Shown one piece after another: positions 8,145-15,665 of a stretch of DNA of 64,000 nucleotides. The position numbers were made by a program, and so were the translations under genes. Every line of letters starts with the position of its first letter. Positions within the stretch are counted from its first letter, which is position 1. The notes beneath the pieces are model-generated. The model was not told where the DNA came from. It worked only from the letters and a program-made list of their open reading frames with translations, and made no database searches. Source of the DNA: Pilosibacter fragilis. GTDB lineage: Bacteria; Bacillota; Clostridia; Lachnospirales; Lachnospiraceae. The stretch spans positions 1-64,000 of the forward strand of contig NZ_JAVYJB010000011.1 of the NCBI RefSeq assembly GCF_032490495.1, read 5' to 3'.

Positions 8145-9068
8145 ATGAAAAAGGCGATTGCATTATGTCTGACCGCTGCAATGGCAGCATCACTTCTTAC
8201 AGGCTGCGGCAGCAAAACTACAGAGACAACGGCAGCAGCAGAGAACAAGACAGAGACAACAGCAGGTGCGGCTGCAGAAGAAAAGAAAGATGAGGCAGCC
8301 GGAGTTGTTAAGGTGATCGAATATGATCTTACAGATGAGCAGTATGCATTCGGCGTGGATAAAGACCAGCCGGAGCTGCTTGAGCAGGTAAATGCATTCA
8401 TCGCAAAGATCCAGGAGGACGGAACCTTCGATACGATCTGTGATAAATATTTCAGTGATGGCGAGCCGGCTGCAGTAGAATCCGCAGAGTATGATGCTTC
8501 CAAGGATCAGCTTGTTGTTGCGACAAACGCATCCTTTGAGCCGTTTGAGTACGTAGACGGCGACAGCTACAAGGGAATCGATATGGAGATTGCTTCTCTT
8601 CTTGCACAGGAGCTTGGCAAGGAGCTTGTGATCGAAAACATGGACTTTGATGCCGTATGCTTATCCGTTGGACAGCACAAATGCGATATCGCAATGGCCG
8701 GTTTAACGATCAACGAGGAGAGAGAAGAATATGTAACCTTCTCCGACCCGTATTATAAAGCATCCCAGAGACTGGTTACACTGGCGGGTGACACGGCTTT
8801 TGATGACTGCAAGGACGCAGCTTCCGTAGAAGAGATCCTTAAGGGCTTAAGTGCGAGCGACAAGATCGGCGGACAGCAGGGAACAACAGCCCAGTACTTC
8901 ATTGAGGGCAGTGATGACTGGGGCTTTGAAGGATTTCCGGCTGAGTGGGTACCGTATAAGAGCGCATCTCTTGCAGTTCAGGATATGATCAATGGCAACT
9001 TGAAATATGTGCTCATTGATGCGGCTCCGGCAGCAAGCATCACAAAGGCGATCAACGCAATGCAGTAA
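8145..9068 (+). CDS. Amino-acid ABC transporter binding lipoprotein, circularly permuted
   Basis: 307 residues; the start at 8145 is set by AGGAGG and by the lipoprotein signal (lipobox LTGC at residues 18-21). An Ala/Thr/Glu-rich linker follows. The SBP_bac_3 fold is recognised by NASFEPFEYVDG, GIDMEIASLLAQELG and CDIAMAGLTINEERE. The segment that normally closes such proteins (LTDEQYAFGVDK, PELLEQVNAFI, GTFDTICDKYF) sits instead at the N-terminus, residues about 55-100, while the C-terminus stops just after YVLIDAAPAASI. This is a circular permutation of the domain. It probably binds a polar or basic amino acid and feeds the permease and ATPase that follow. Confidence 0.9.
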   Translation: MKKAIALCLTAAMAASLLTGCGSKTTETTAAAENKTETTAGAAAEEKKDEAAGVVKVIEYDLTDEQYAFGVDKDQPELLEQVNAFIAKIQEDGTFDTICDKYFSDGEPAAVESAEYDASKDQLVVATNASFEPFEYVDGDSYKGIDMEIASLLAQELGKELVIENMDFDAVCLSVGQHKCDIAMAGLTINEEREEYVTFSDPYYKASQRLVTLAGDTAFDDCKDAASVEEILKGLSASDKIGGQQGTTAQYFIEGSDDWGFEGFPAEWVPYKSASLAVQDMINGNLKYVLIDAAPAASITKAINAMQ

Positions 9069-9179
9069 AAATATTGGAAATACTGGTTATAAAAGCGGGG
9101 GCAGGATACGGTTCGCTCCCGTTTTTGACTGTACTGGAACATGGCTGGAAACGCTGTGTTTTTGCTATCTGGAGGTATT

Positions 9180-9890
9180 ATGGGAAACTTCGGGAACAAA
9201 TGGAACAAGTTTGTACAGATATTTATTGAGAAAAACGGTTACGTCAAGGTCGTACAGGGTCTGCAGAATACGCTTCTGATCGCGGTAGTCGGCATGCTCA
9301 TCGGTGTTTTGATCGGTACCATCATCGCGACGGTCCGCGTCCTGCCGAAATATAAGACACTTCCGCGGGCGCTGAATGCGGTCTGCAGCTTCTATGTGGG
9401 TCTCTTCCGCGGAACCCCGATGGTCGTGCAGCTTCTGATCTTCTACTATGTTATGCTGCCGCTTATGGGGATCAAGCTGCCGGGTGTCCGTGTTGCCATG
9501 GTGGTCTTTGGCTTAAACAGCGGCGCGTATATTTCCGAGATCATGCGAAGCGGTATCCAGTCCGTTGATCCGGGACAGCTTGAGGCGGGACGTGCAGTTG
9601 GTCTTGGCTTTGGTCCTGCGATGATCCGGATCGTAATCCCGCAGGCAGTGAAAAATATTCTTCCGACTCTGGGCAATGAGTTTATTGCCCTGATCAAGGA
9701 AACCTCCGTTGTCAGCTTCGTCGGCGCGGCGGATCTTTACGTTGCCTTCAACTATATCGGAAGCAACAGCTACGAGTTCATGGTCCCGTATCTTGTCATG
9801 GCGGCGATCTACATCGTTCTCGTGCTGGTGATCTCAATTCTTGTTAAACTGATGGAAAGGAGCCTGAAGAAGAGTGATAGACGTCATTGA
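9180..9890 (+). CDS. Amino-acid ABC transporter permease
   Basis: 236 residues starting at ATG 9180 after GGAGG; an in-frame ATG at 9141 has no ribosome binding site. This is a HisM/GlnP-type inner-membrane subunit with about five membrane segments and the ATPase-coupling EAA loop (SVDPGQLEAGRAVGLG near residue 140). A conserved FRGTPMVVQ sits near residue 80. A single permease gene implies a homodimer in the transporter. It overlaps the ATPase gene by 17 bases. Confidence 0.93.
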   Translation: MGNFGNKWNKFVQIFIEKNGYVKVVQGLQNTLLIAVVGMLIGVLIGTIIATVRVLPKYKTLPRALNAVCSFYVGLFRGTPMVVQLLIFYYVMLPLMGIKLPGVRVAMVVFGLNSGAYISEIMRSGIQSVDPGQLEAGRAVGLGFGPAMIRIVIPQAVKNILPTLGNEFIALIKETSVVSFVGAADLYVAFNYIGSNSYEFMVPYLVMAAIYIVLVLVISILVKLMERSLKKSDRRH

Positions 9891-10659
9891 TCTGAAAAAA
9901 ACATTTGGTGATCTGGAAGTCCTGAAGGGAATCAATGTGACCATCAATAAAGGTGACATCGTTGTAGTCATCGGTCCGTCCGGCTCCGGAAAAAGTACAT
10001 TTTTAAGATGCCTGAACTGTATGGAGGATCCGACCTCCGGCAGCATCATTTTTAACGGCGTAGATATCGCCGATATGCGCGTGGACATCAATATCCACCG
10101 CCGCCATATGGGCATGGTATTCCAGCACTTCAACCTGTTCAACAATATGACTGTGATCGAGAATATCATGATGGCGCCGGTCTATGTGCGCTGTAAAGAG
10201 TTAAAGAAGGCAAAGAGAAAAGGAACGCTGGCACCTGATGCGCCGAAGACAAAGGCGGAGATCAAGGCACAGGCGAGAGAGGAAGCCCTTGAGCTGTTAC
10301 GCCGCATCGGCCTTGAGGATAAAGCAGACGTTTACCCGTCCACTCTTTCCGGCGGACAGAAGCAGCGTGTGGCCATCGTCCGCGCTCTGGCGATGAAGCC
10401 GGATGTGATCCTCTTCGATGAACCGACGAGTGCTCTCGATCCGGAGATGGTAGGTGAGGTACTGGATCTCATGAAGGAGCTTGCAAACGAAGGAATGACC
10501 ATGGTCGTTGTAACCCACGAGATGGGCTTTGCGAGAGAGGTTGCAAACCGCGTGCTGTTTATGGATCAGGGAAAAATTCTCGAAGAAGCTCCACCGGAAG
10601 AATTCTTCGCGCATCCGAAGAATGAGAGAACAAAGGAATTTTTATCGAAGGTCCTGTAA
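9874..10659 (+). CDS. Amino-acid ABC transporter ATP-binding protein
   Basis: 261 residues from a GTG start at 9874 inside the permease end, with AAGGAG upstream. Walker A GPSGSGKST near residue 34, signature LSGGQKQRVA near 155, Walker B VILFDEPTSALDP near 176, and the switch His in VVVTHEMGF. The family is the polar amino-acid importer ATPases (GlnQ/ArtP/TcyC). An insertion of about 25 basic residues (KELKKAKRKGT...) sits between Walker A and signature, seen in many clostridial members. Last gene of the three-gene operon, followed by a terminator. Confidence 0.95.
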   Translation: MIDVIDLKKTFGDLEVLKGINVTINKGDIVVVIGPSGSGKSTFLRCLNCMEDPTSGSIIFNGVDIADMRVDINIHRRHMGMVFQHFNLFNNMTVIENIMMAPVYVRCKELKKAKRKGTLAPDAPKTKAEIKAQAREEALELLRRIGLEDKADVYPSTLSGGQKQRVAIVRALAMKPDVILFDEPTSALDPEMVGEVLDLMKELANEGMTMVVVTHEMGFAREVANRVLFMDQGKILEEAPPEEFFAHPKNERTKEFLSKVL

Positions 10660-10676
10660 ATATTAGATAATGAAAA

Positions 10677-10717
10677 GCTTCTTGTTGCCTGAAAGATGGA
10701 AACGAGAGGCTTTTTTT
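10677..10717 (+). terminator. Intrinsic terminator of the ABC transporter operon
   Basis: GCTTCTTGTT 10677-10686 pairs with AACGAGAGGC 10701-10710 (two G-T pairs), followed by TTTTTTT. The remaining stretch to 10861 shows nothing convincing; an ORF of 90 codons there has no coding character. Confidence 0.8.
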
Positions 10718-10861
10718 ATTTACGCGACAACTGACCAAAGTCCGCTCTTGCGCAAAATCTTGTTCCCAATAGTGCCCCTTCTCCTTGGCGTGCCAACTAC
10801 ACAGCAGCACCCCGCCAATCAACTAAAACTCCACGAAAACTCTTATTTCTCAAGGAAATGC

Positions 10862-10890
10862 TTGACGCGCCGCAATTTTTATGTTACAAT
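10862..10890 (+). promoter_or_regulatory. Sigma-A promoter of the rpmG-secE-nusG-rplK-rplA operon
   Basis: TTGACG, exactly 17 bases, TACAAT. It is the best promoter match in the first quarter of the window, about 100 bases before rpmG. Confidence 0.8.
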
Positions 10891-10995
10891 ATTCGGGCGA
10901 ATGGAAGATATAGGTCTTTTTTTTATGCTCAAAAAACGATAGCAATGAATAGAGAAAAGACCGCCTTACAAAGAAATTAAACGGAGGTGGAAGTC

Positions 10996-11145
10996 GTGCG
11001 CACTAAGATTACACTGGCATGCACAGAATGCAAGCAGCGCAACTACAACATGACGAAGGATAAGAAGACTCATCCGGACCGCATGGAGACAAAGAAGTAC
11101 TGCAGATTCTGCAAGAGACATACGATGCACAAAGAAACTAAGTAA
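10996..11145 (+). CDS. rpmG: 50S ribosomal protein L33
   Basis: A gene of 49 codons, GTG start, with CGGAGGTGG upstream. The protein begins MRTKITLACTECKQRNY and ends CRFCKRHTMHKETK. Two C-x2-C pairs (residues 9/12 and 36/39) are intact, so this is the zinc-binding (C+) paralogue of L33. Its position just before secE and nusG is the standard one in Firmicutes. Confidence 0.95.
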   Translation: MRTKITLACTECKQRNYNMTKDKKTHPDRMETKKYCRFCKRHTMHKETK

Positions 11146-11172
11146 TCCGGTTTGCAAGAAGGACGTGAATTT

Positions 11173-11379
11173 ATGGGAGAAACGGCAAGTAATGAGAAAG
11201 CCCCTAAAACGGACTTTATCAAAGGCTTAAAAGCTGAATTCAATAAGATCATCTGGCCGGATAAGGATACGCTTACGAAAGAGACCGCTGTAGTAGTCGT
11301 ATCAACAGTAATTCTGGGGATTGTTATCGCAGCCCTTGACCTGATCATCAAATTTGGTCTCAATATTGTACTTGGTTAA
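11173..11379 (+). CDS. secE: Preprotein translocase subunit SecE
   Basis: 68 residues from ATG 11173 (AAGGACG upstream), preferred over a TTG at 11152. A short single-span SecE: amphipathic segment FIKGLKAEFNKIIWPDKDTL (the conserved W-P-x5-T) followed by one membrane helix at residues about 38-62. It clamps SecY in the translocon. Located between rpmG and nusG as expected. Confidence 0.95.
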   Translation: MGETASNEKAPKTDFIKGLKAEFNKIIWPDKDTLTKETAVVVVSTVILGIVIAALDLIIKFGLNIVLG

Positions 11380-11394
11380 GGATGAGGTGAAGAT

Positions 11395-11910
11395 ATGTCA
11401 GAAGCACAATGGTATGTTGTACACACTTATTCCGGATATGAGAATAAGGTAAAGGTTGACATTGAGAAAACAATCGAAAACAGAGGTCTTCAGGATCAGA
11501 TCTTAGAGGTCTCCGTCCCGCTGGAAGAAGTCATCGAGCTTAAAAACGGTGCTCAGAAGCAGGTCGAGCGTAAGATGTTCCCGGGCTATGTGCTGATTCA
11601 TATGATCATGAATGATGATACATGGTACGTTGTACGGAACACCAGAGGCGTAACCGGATTCGTAGGACCGGGATCCAAGCCGGTGCCGCTTTCAGAAGAA
11701 GAGATGATGAGCCTTGGCTTTAAGACACCGGATGTCGTTGTGGATTTCGCCGTCGGAGATACCGTCGTTGTTACGGCCGGCGCATGGAAGGATACAGTCG
11801 GTGTCATTAGAACCGTCAATGAGTCCAAGCAGTCCATTACAATCAACGTCGAAATGTTCGGCCGTGAAACACCGGTGGAACTGAGCTTTTCTGAAATCAA
11901 GAAGATGTGA
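11395..11910 (+). CDS. nusG: Transcription termination/antitermination factor NusG
   Basis: 171 residues. N-terminal NGN domain (WYVVHTYSGYENKVK near residue 6; FPGYVLIHM near 62; VRNTRGVTGFVG near 80) and C-terminal KOW domain (GDTVVVTAGAWKDTVG near 122). It binds RNA polymerase and modulates pausing and termination. Ribosome binding site GATGAGGTG. A possible attenuating hairpin follows at 11917. Confidence 0.97.
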   Translation: MSEAQWYVVHTYSGYENKVKVDIEKTIENRGLQDQILEVSVPLEEVIELKNGAQKQVERKMFPGYVLIHMIMNDDTWYVVRNTRGVTGFVGPGSKPVPLSEEEMMSLGFKTPDVVVDFAVGDTVVVTAGAWKDTVGVIRTVNESKQSITINVEMFGRETPVELSFSEIKKM

Positions 11911-11916
11911 CCGTAA

Positions 11917-11954
11917 ACGGACTAAGATCCGGACCGGTCGTCCGTACCTTTTTT
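11917..11954 (+). terminator. Partial terminator/attenuator between nusG and rplK
   Basis: ACGGAC 11917-11922 pairs with GTCCGT 11940-11945 and TTTTTT follows at 11949-11954. The short stem suggests partial readthrough into rplK rather than a full stop. Confidence 0.5.
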
Positions 11955-11977
11955 AGGAAAACGGACTTTGTGCCCGC

Positions 11978-12005
11978 GTGGGAGGGAAATCCCCGACATT
12001 ACCAC
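11978..12005 (+). promoter_or_regulatory. Leader hairpin upstream of rplK (copy 1 of 2)
   Basis: GTGG 11978-11981 pairs with CCAC 12002-12005 enclosing GGGA/TCCC. A near-copy precedes rplA at 12503-12531. The pair probably acts in translational control of the L11/L1 genes, possibly by L1 binding; the ligand is inferred. Confidence 0.45.
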
Positions 12006-12027
12006 ATTATTTAGGAGGTGCCTAATT

Positions 12028-12453
12028 ATGGCAAAGAAAGTTACAGGTTATATTAAATTACAGATTCCTGCCGGCAAGGCAACACCGGCTCCGCCAGTTG
12101 GACCGGCTCTTGGACAGCACGGTGTAAACATCGTACAGTTCACAAAGGAGTTCAACGCTAAGACTGCTGATCAGGGCGATATGATCATCCCGGTTGTTAT
12201 CACGGTTTACGCTGACAGAAGCTTCAGCTTCATCACAAAGACTCCGCCGGCTGCTGTATTATTAAAGAAGGCTGCAAAGATCAAATCCGGTTCCGCAACA
12301 CCGAACAAAGCAAAGGTAGCTACTCTTACAAGAGCTGAGGTACAGAAGATCGCTGAGCTCAAGATGCCAGACTTAAACGCTGCAAGCATCGAGGCTGCTA
12401 CAAGCATGATCGCTGGTACTGCTCGTTCCATGGGTATCACCGTAACAGACTGA
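12028..12453 (+). CDS. rplK: 50S ribosomal protein L11
   Basis: 141 residues from ATG 12028, directly after TTAGGAGGTG; upstream in-frame starts lack a site. N-terminal MAKKVTGYIKLQIPAGKA and the proline-rich PPVGPALGQHGVNI are diagnostic, and the C-terminal rRNA-binding domain ends GTARSMGITV. L11 forms the GTPase-associated stalk base with 23S rRNA. Confidence 0.98.
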   Translation: MAKKVTGYIKLQIPAGKATPAPPVGPALGQHGVNIVQFTKEFNAKTADQGDMIIPVVITVYADRSFSFITKTPPAAVLLKKAAKIKSGSATPNKAKVATLTRAEVQKIAELKMPDLNAASIEAATSMIAGTARSMGITVTD

Positions 12454-12502
12454 TCGTAAGCGACTGAATGGAGGATGGACCTCCATATACAGCAACAATC
12501 AC

Positions 12503-12531
12503 GTGGGAGGGAGGACTCCCGACACTACCAC
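12503..12531 (+). promoter_or_regulatory. Leader hairpin upstream of rplA (copy 2 of 2)
   Basis: GTGG 12503-12506 with CCAC 12528-12531 enclosing GGGA and TCCC; it matches the element before rplK in sequence and position relative to the ribosome binding site. Confidence 0.45.
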
Positions 12532-12546
12532 AGGAGGTTTTTTATA

Positions 12547-13242
12547 ATGAAAAGAGGAAAAAGATACGTAGAAGCGGCAAAAGCTATCGACCGCGCTACT
12601 CTTTATGATACAGCAGATGCAATCGCATTAGTTAAAAAGTCTGCTGTTGCTAAATTTGATGAAACAATCGAGGCTCACTTAAGAACAGGCTGTGATGGCC
12701 GTCATGCTGATCAGCAGATCCGTGGTGCAGTAGTTCTGCCGCACGGAACAGGTAAGACTGTTCGTATCCTTGTATTCGCAAAAGGACCGAAGGCTGATGA
12801 GGCTCAGGCTGCAGGCGCTGACTTCGTTGGAGCAGAGGATTTAATTCCGAAGATCCAGAACGAAGGCTGGTTAGATTTTGATGTAGTTGTTGCTACACCG
12901 GATATGATGGGCGTTGTTGGACGTCTTGGCCGTGTACTCGGACCGAAGGGCTTAATGCCGAACCCGAAGGCTGGTACCGTAACAATGGACGTTACAAAGG
13001 CTATCAAAGAGATCAAAGCTGGTAAGATTGAGTACAGACTCGATAAGACAAACATCATTCACGTGCCAGTAGGTAAGGCTTCTTTCACAGAAGAACAGTT
13101 AGCGGACAACTTCCAGACGCTTATGGATGCAATCAACAAAGCAAAACCGAGCACAGTAAAGGGCGCTTACTTAAAGAGCGTTACTCTTACTTCCACAATG
13201 GGCCCGGGCGTTAAGTTAAACGTAGCTAAGTTAACAAACTAG
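12547..13242 (+). CDS. rplA: 50S ribosomal protein L1
   Basis: 231 residues starting at ATG 12547 after AGGAGGTTTTTTATA. Diagnostic segments: MKRGKRYVEAAKAIDR, the GTGKTVRILVFAKG stretch near residue 65, and MPNPKAGTVTMDV near 140. L1 forms the mobile L1 stalk at the tRNA exit site and in several bacteria represses its own operon. This is the last gene before the separate rplJL promoter. Confidence 0.98.
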   Translation: MKRGKRYVEAAKAIDRATLYDTADAIALVKKSAVAKFDETIEAHLRTGCDGRHADQQIRGAVVLPHGTGKTVRILVFAKGPKADEAQAAGADFVGAEDLIPKIQNEGWLDFDVVVATPDMMGVVGRLGRVLGPKGLMPNPKAGTVTMDVTKAIKEIKAGKIEYRLDKTNIIHVPVGKASFTEEQLADNFQTLMDAINKAKPSTVKGAYLKSVTLTSTMGPGVKLNVAKLTN

Positions 13243-13351
13243 TCGATTGTGTCATTTTAACTGTCAGACATTGATCTGGTTCTGCGCCCCAGCGGCGTAC
13301 AGCCGGATTGACCGTCTGGCAGTATTTTAATGCAAAAAACTAAAAAAGTGA

Positions 13352-13380
13352 TTGACAATCCAAATATATTATGATAAACT
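13352..13380 (+). promoter_or_regulatory. Promoter of the rplJ-rplL operon
   Basis: TTGACA, 17 bases, TAAACT. A TATGAT overlapping the spacer would be too close. It sits immediately before the L10 leader. Confidence 0.65.
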
Positions 13381-13394
13381 ATTTGGGTATTGAA

Positions 13395-13470
13395 TGCCGA
13401 AGACAGCAGGTGCCGTAAGGCGTAAGGTAAAAACACCTGCCGAGGGACGTACAAAACTCACACAGAATTT
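13395..13470 (+). ncRNA. L10 leader (ribosomal protein L10/L12 autoregulatory RNA)
   Basis: The stem AGGTG/CACCT with an internal AAGGCGTAAGGTAAAAA segment, preceded by CCGAAGACAGC and followed by GCCGAGGG, matches the conserved L10 leader found upstream of rplJ in Firmicutes. Known mechanism: L10-(L12)n complex binds this RNA and represses rplJL. Confidence 0.75.
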
Positions 13471-13474
13471 TGTA

Positions 13475-13505
13475 AACCTCTCGGTCTGCGGACAGAGAGG
13501 TTTTT
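13475..13505 (+). terminator. Attenuator terminator in the rplJ leader
   Basis: AACCTCTC 13475-13482 pairs with GAGAGGTT 13495-13502 and runs into TTTTT. Its position between the L10 leader and rplJ suggests L10-controlled transcription attenuation. Confidence 0.7.
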
Positions 13506-13570
13506 CTGATAAGCGAAAAAATGCTGTGACGGCGAATCCAATACTAAATAAAACAGGAGGTAAACCATTC

Positions 13571-14083
13571 ATGGCAAAAGTTGAATTAAAGCAGCCGGTA
13601 GTTGCTGAGATCGCTGAAGTCCTCAACGGAGCAAAGTCTGCTGTAGTCGTTGACTACCGTGGATTAACTGTTGAGCAGGATACTGCTCTTCGTAAACAGT
13701 TAAGAGAAGCTGGTGTTTCTTATAAAGTATATAAGAACACAATGATCCGCTTCGCTGCAAAGGGAACTGAGTTCGAAGCACTTGAGCCGCATCTTGAAGG
13801 ACCGACAGCACTTGCTGTTTCTAAAGAAGATGCAACAGCTCCGGCCAGAGTATTAGCTGAGTTCGCAAAGAAAGCTGACAAGCTTGAATTAAAAGGCGGC
13901 GTTGTAGAGGGAACATACTACGATGCAGCAGGTATCGGTGTGATCGCAAGCATCCCGTCCAGAGAGGTTCTTCTTGGAAGACTTCTTGGAAGCATGCAGT
14001 CCCCGATCACAAACTTCGCACGCGTTCTCAACCAGATCGCAGAGAAGAACGGCGAAGGCGCAGAAGCTCCGGCAGAGGCTTAA
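13571..14083 (+). CDS. rplJ: 50S ribosomal protein L10
   Basis: 170 residues from ATG 13571, after ACAGGAGGTAAACC; in-frame codons upstream belong to the leader RNA. The N-terminal VDYRGLTVEQDTALRKQLREAG and YKVYKNTM motifs are typical. Its C-terminal helix anchors L7/L12 dimers, giving the ribosomal stalk. It is co-transcribed with rplL. Confidence 0.97.
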   Translation: MAKVELKQPVVAEIAEVLNGAKSAVVVDYRGLTVEQDTALRKQLREAGVSYKVYKNTMIRFAAKGTEFEALEPHLEGPTALAVSKEDATAPARVLAEFAKKADKLELKGGVVEGTYYDAAGIGVIASIPSREVLLGRLLGSMQSPITNFARVLNQIAEKNGEGAEAPAEA

Positions 14084-14206
14084 TCCTCATCCCGGTCCTG
14101 CAGGCGGAAACACGCATCGCGTGATCCCGTCAAAGGCAGCATAGATGCTGTATAAAAGTTGTGAAAAACAAACGTGAAATATAAATTATTATGGAGGTAA
14201 ATTATA

Positions 14207-14581
14207 ATGGCAAAGTTAACAACCGCTGAGTTTATCGAAGCTATCAAGGAATTATCCGTATTAGAGTTAAACGAATTAGTAAAGGCTTGTGAGGAAGAGT
14301 TCGGTGTATCCGCAGCAGCAGGCGTAGTAGTTGCAGCAGCAGGCGCTGGCGCAGCAGCAGAGGAAGAGAAGACTGAGTTCGACGTTGAGCTTACAGAAGT
14401 AGGCCCGAACAAGGTTAAAGTTATCAAAGTTGTTCGTGAAGTAACAGGTCTTGGCCTCAAGGAAGCTAAGGACGTTGTAGACGGCGCTCCGAAGGTTCTT
14501 AAGCAGGGTGCATCCAAAGACGAAGCTAACGACATCAAGACAAAACTTGAGGCTGAAGGCGCTAAGATTACTCTTAAGTAA
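14207..14581 (+). CDS. rplL: 50S ribosomal protein L7/L12
   Basis: 124 residues; N-terminal dimerisation region, an Ala-rich hinge near residues 38-55, and the C-terminal factor-binding domain (KVIKVVREVTGLGLKEAKD). It recruits translational GTPases. GGAGG lies upstream. Unlike the usual gene order, rpoB does not follow; two terminator-like hairpins do. Confidence 0.98.
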   Translation: MAKLTTAEFIEAIKELSVLELNELVKACEEEFGVSAAAGVVVAAAGAGAAAEEEKTEFDVELTEVGPNKVKVIKVVREVTGLGLKEAKDVVDGAPKVLKQGASKDEANDIKTKLEAEGAKITLK

Positions 14582-14607
14582 TCAACTTTTATACTTTGAA
14601 TGTTTTG

Positions 14608-14640
14608 ATCCGCAGGAAGATGACTTCCTGCGGATTTTTT
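14608..14640 (+). terminator. Strong terminator after rplL
   Basis: A 12-bp perfect stem (ATCCGCAGGAAG with CTTCCTGCGGAT, loop ATGA) followed by TTTTT. Confidence 0.9.
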
Positions 14641-14641
14641 C

Positions 14642-14777
14642 ATGTAACAGGAAATTCCGAGGAATTCCCCGTTACATAAAAAGGCACTGACGTGCCAAAG
14701 ATGCACACTCGCGCAAAGATGTAGATTGTCGCAAGCGGCCGCGCGAGGCGCGAGAATGTGCTAAGGCACATTCTTTT
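14642..14777. repeat. Two further inverted repeats in the rplL-gmhA gap
   Basis: ATGTAAC 14642-14648 with GTTACAT 14671-14677, containing a second nested stem AATTCC/GGAATT; then GAATGTGC 14754-14761 with GCACATTC 14766-14773 followed by TTTT, which resembles another terminator. The stretch between has GC-rich palindromic runs (GCGCGAGGCGCG). No gene is seen from 14582 to 14909 and no convincing promoter for the next gene. Confidence 0.6.
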
Positions 14778-14909
14778 CATTTTGGGGCGATTGTAAGTAA
14801 TTTGGCGGTGGAAAGACAGGCGCTTATGTGTTAAAATGGATAGCATGAAAATGGCATTGCCTGCCCATTATGCGTATCAATGATCGGGCGGGACAAAAAG
14901 GAGAAAGAA

Positions 14910-15536
14910 ATGATTGAAGAATTAGTAAAGAGATACCCGGTTCTGGAATCCGTAAAGGGGCAGATCGAGGATGCATACAAGATCTTGGAGACATGCTATG
15001 AGGACGGAGGAAAGCTTCTGATCGCCGGAAACGGCGGAAGTGCCGCAGACTCTGACCATATCGTCGGAGAGCTGATGAAAGGTTTTGTAAAGCGTCGCCC
15101 GGTATCTGCGGAACTCGCCGAGGCGTTAAAGCAGACAGACCCGGAGAGAGGGGAAGAACTGGCGAAAAAGCTTCAGGGCGGGCTCCCGGCCATCGCCCTC
15201 ACAAACCATGCGGCTCTCTCCTCAGCATTCGCAAACGATGTGGATGGAATGCTCTCTTACGCACAGCAGTTAAACGGCTACGGAAAAGCAGGGGATGTGT
15301 TCCTCGGAATCAGCACCTCCGGAAACTCTGAGAATGTGATGTATGCCGCTGTGACCGCAAAGGCGAAGGGACTTAAAGTTATCGGTCTCACAGGAAAGAC
15401 AGGCGGAAAGCTCGCGAAGCTCGCAGATGTCGCTATTATCGTGCCGGAGCAGGAGACCTACAAGATCCAGGAACTCCACCTGCCGATCTACCATGCGCTC
15501 TGCCTGATGCTGGAAGACAGATTTTATGCGGAATAG
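14910..15536 (+). CDS. gmhA: SIS-domain phosphoheptose isomerase (GmhA-like)
   Basis: 208 residues from ATG 14910 (AAAGGAGAAAGAA upstream; an ATG at 14880 is less likely). The sugar-isomerase motif AGNGGSAADSDHIVGEL near residue 45 and ISTSGNSENV near 133 match sedoheptulose-7-phosphate isomerases, which make D-glycero-D-manno-heptose-7-P for heptose-containing glycans. The C-terminal HLPIYHALCLMLE helix carries the usual metal-ligand His region. No gmhB or hldE/hddA is in the window, so its partner enzymes must be elsewhere, or it serves another sugar. It opens the surface-glycan cluster. Confidence 0.85.
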   Translation: MIEELVKRYPVLESVKGQIEDAYKILETCYEDGGKLLIAGNGGSAADSDHIVGELMKGFVKRRPVSAELAEALKQTDPERGEELAKKLQGGLPAIALTNHAALSSAFANDVDGMLSYAQQLNGYGKAGDVFLGISTSGNSENVMYAAVTAKAKGLKVIGLTGKTGGKLAKLADVAIIVPEQETYKIQELHLPIYHALCLMLEDRFYAE

Positions 15537-15665
15537 TACCGATATGATAATACATGTCTGCATGATGTTGAAAAATCCTATGAATGCCTGCGGACGATAT
15601 CCGGATGTGCGAATGGGCAGACAGCAGGAATCATGCCGGAGAAGAACCGCAACCGGGGGAAAATT

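Noticed and set aside
10670..10942. 90-codon ORF between the ABC transporter and rpmG
   Set aside because: It overlaps the transporter terminator and the rpmG operon promoter and lacks a ribosome binding site.
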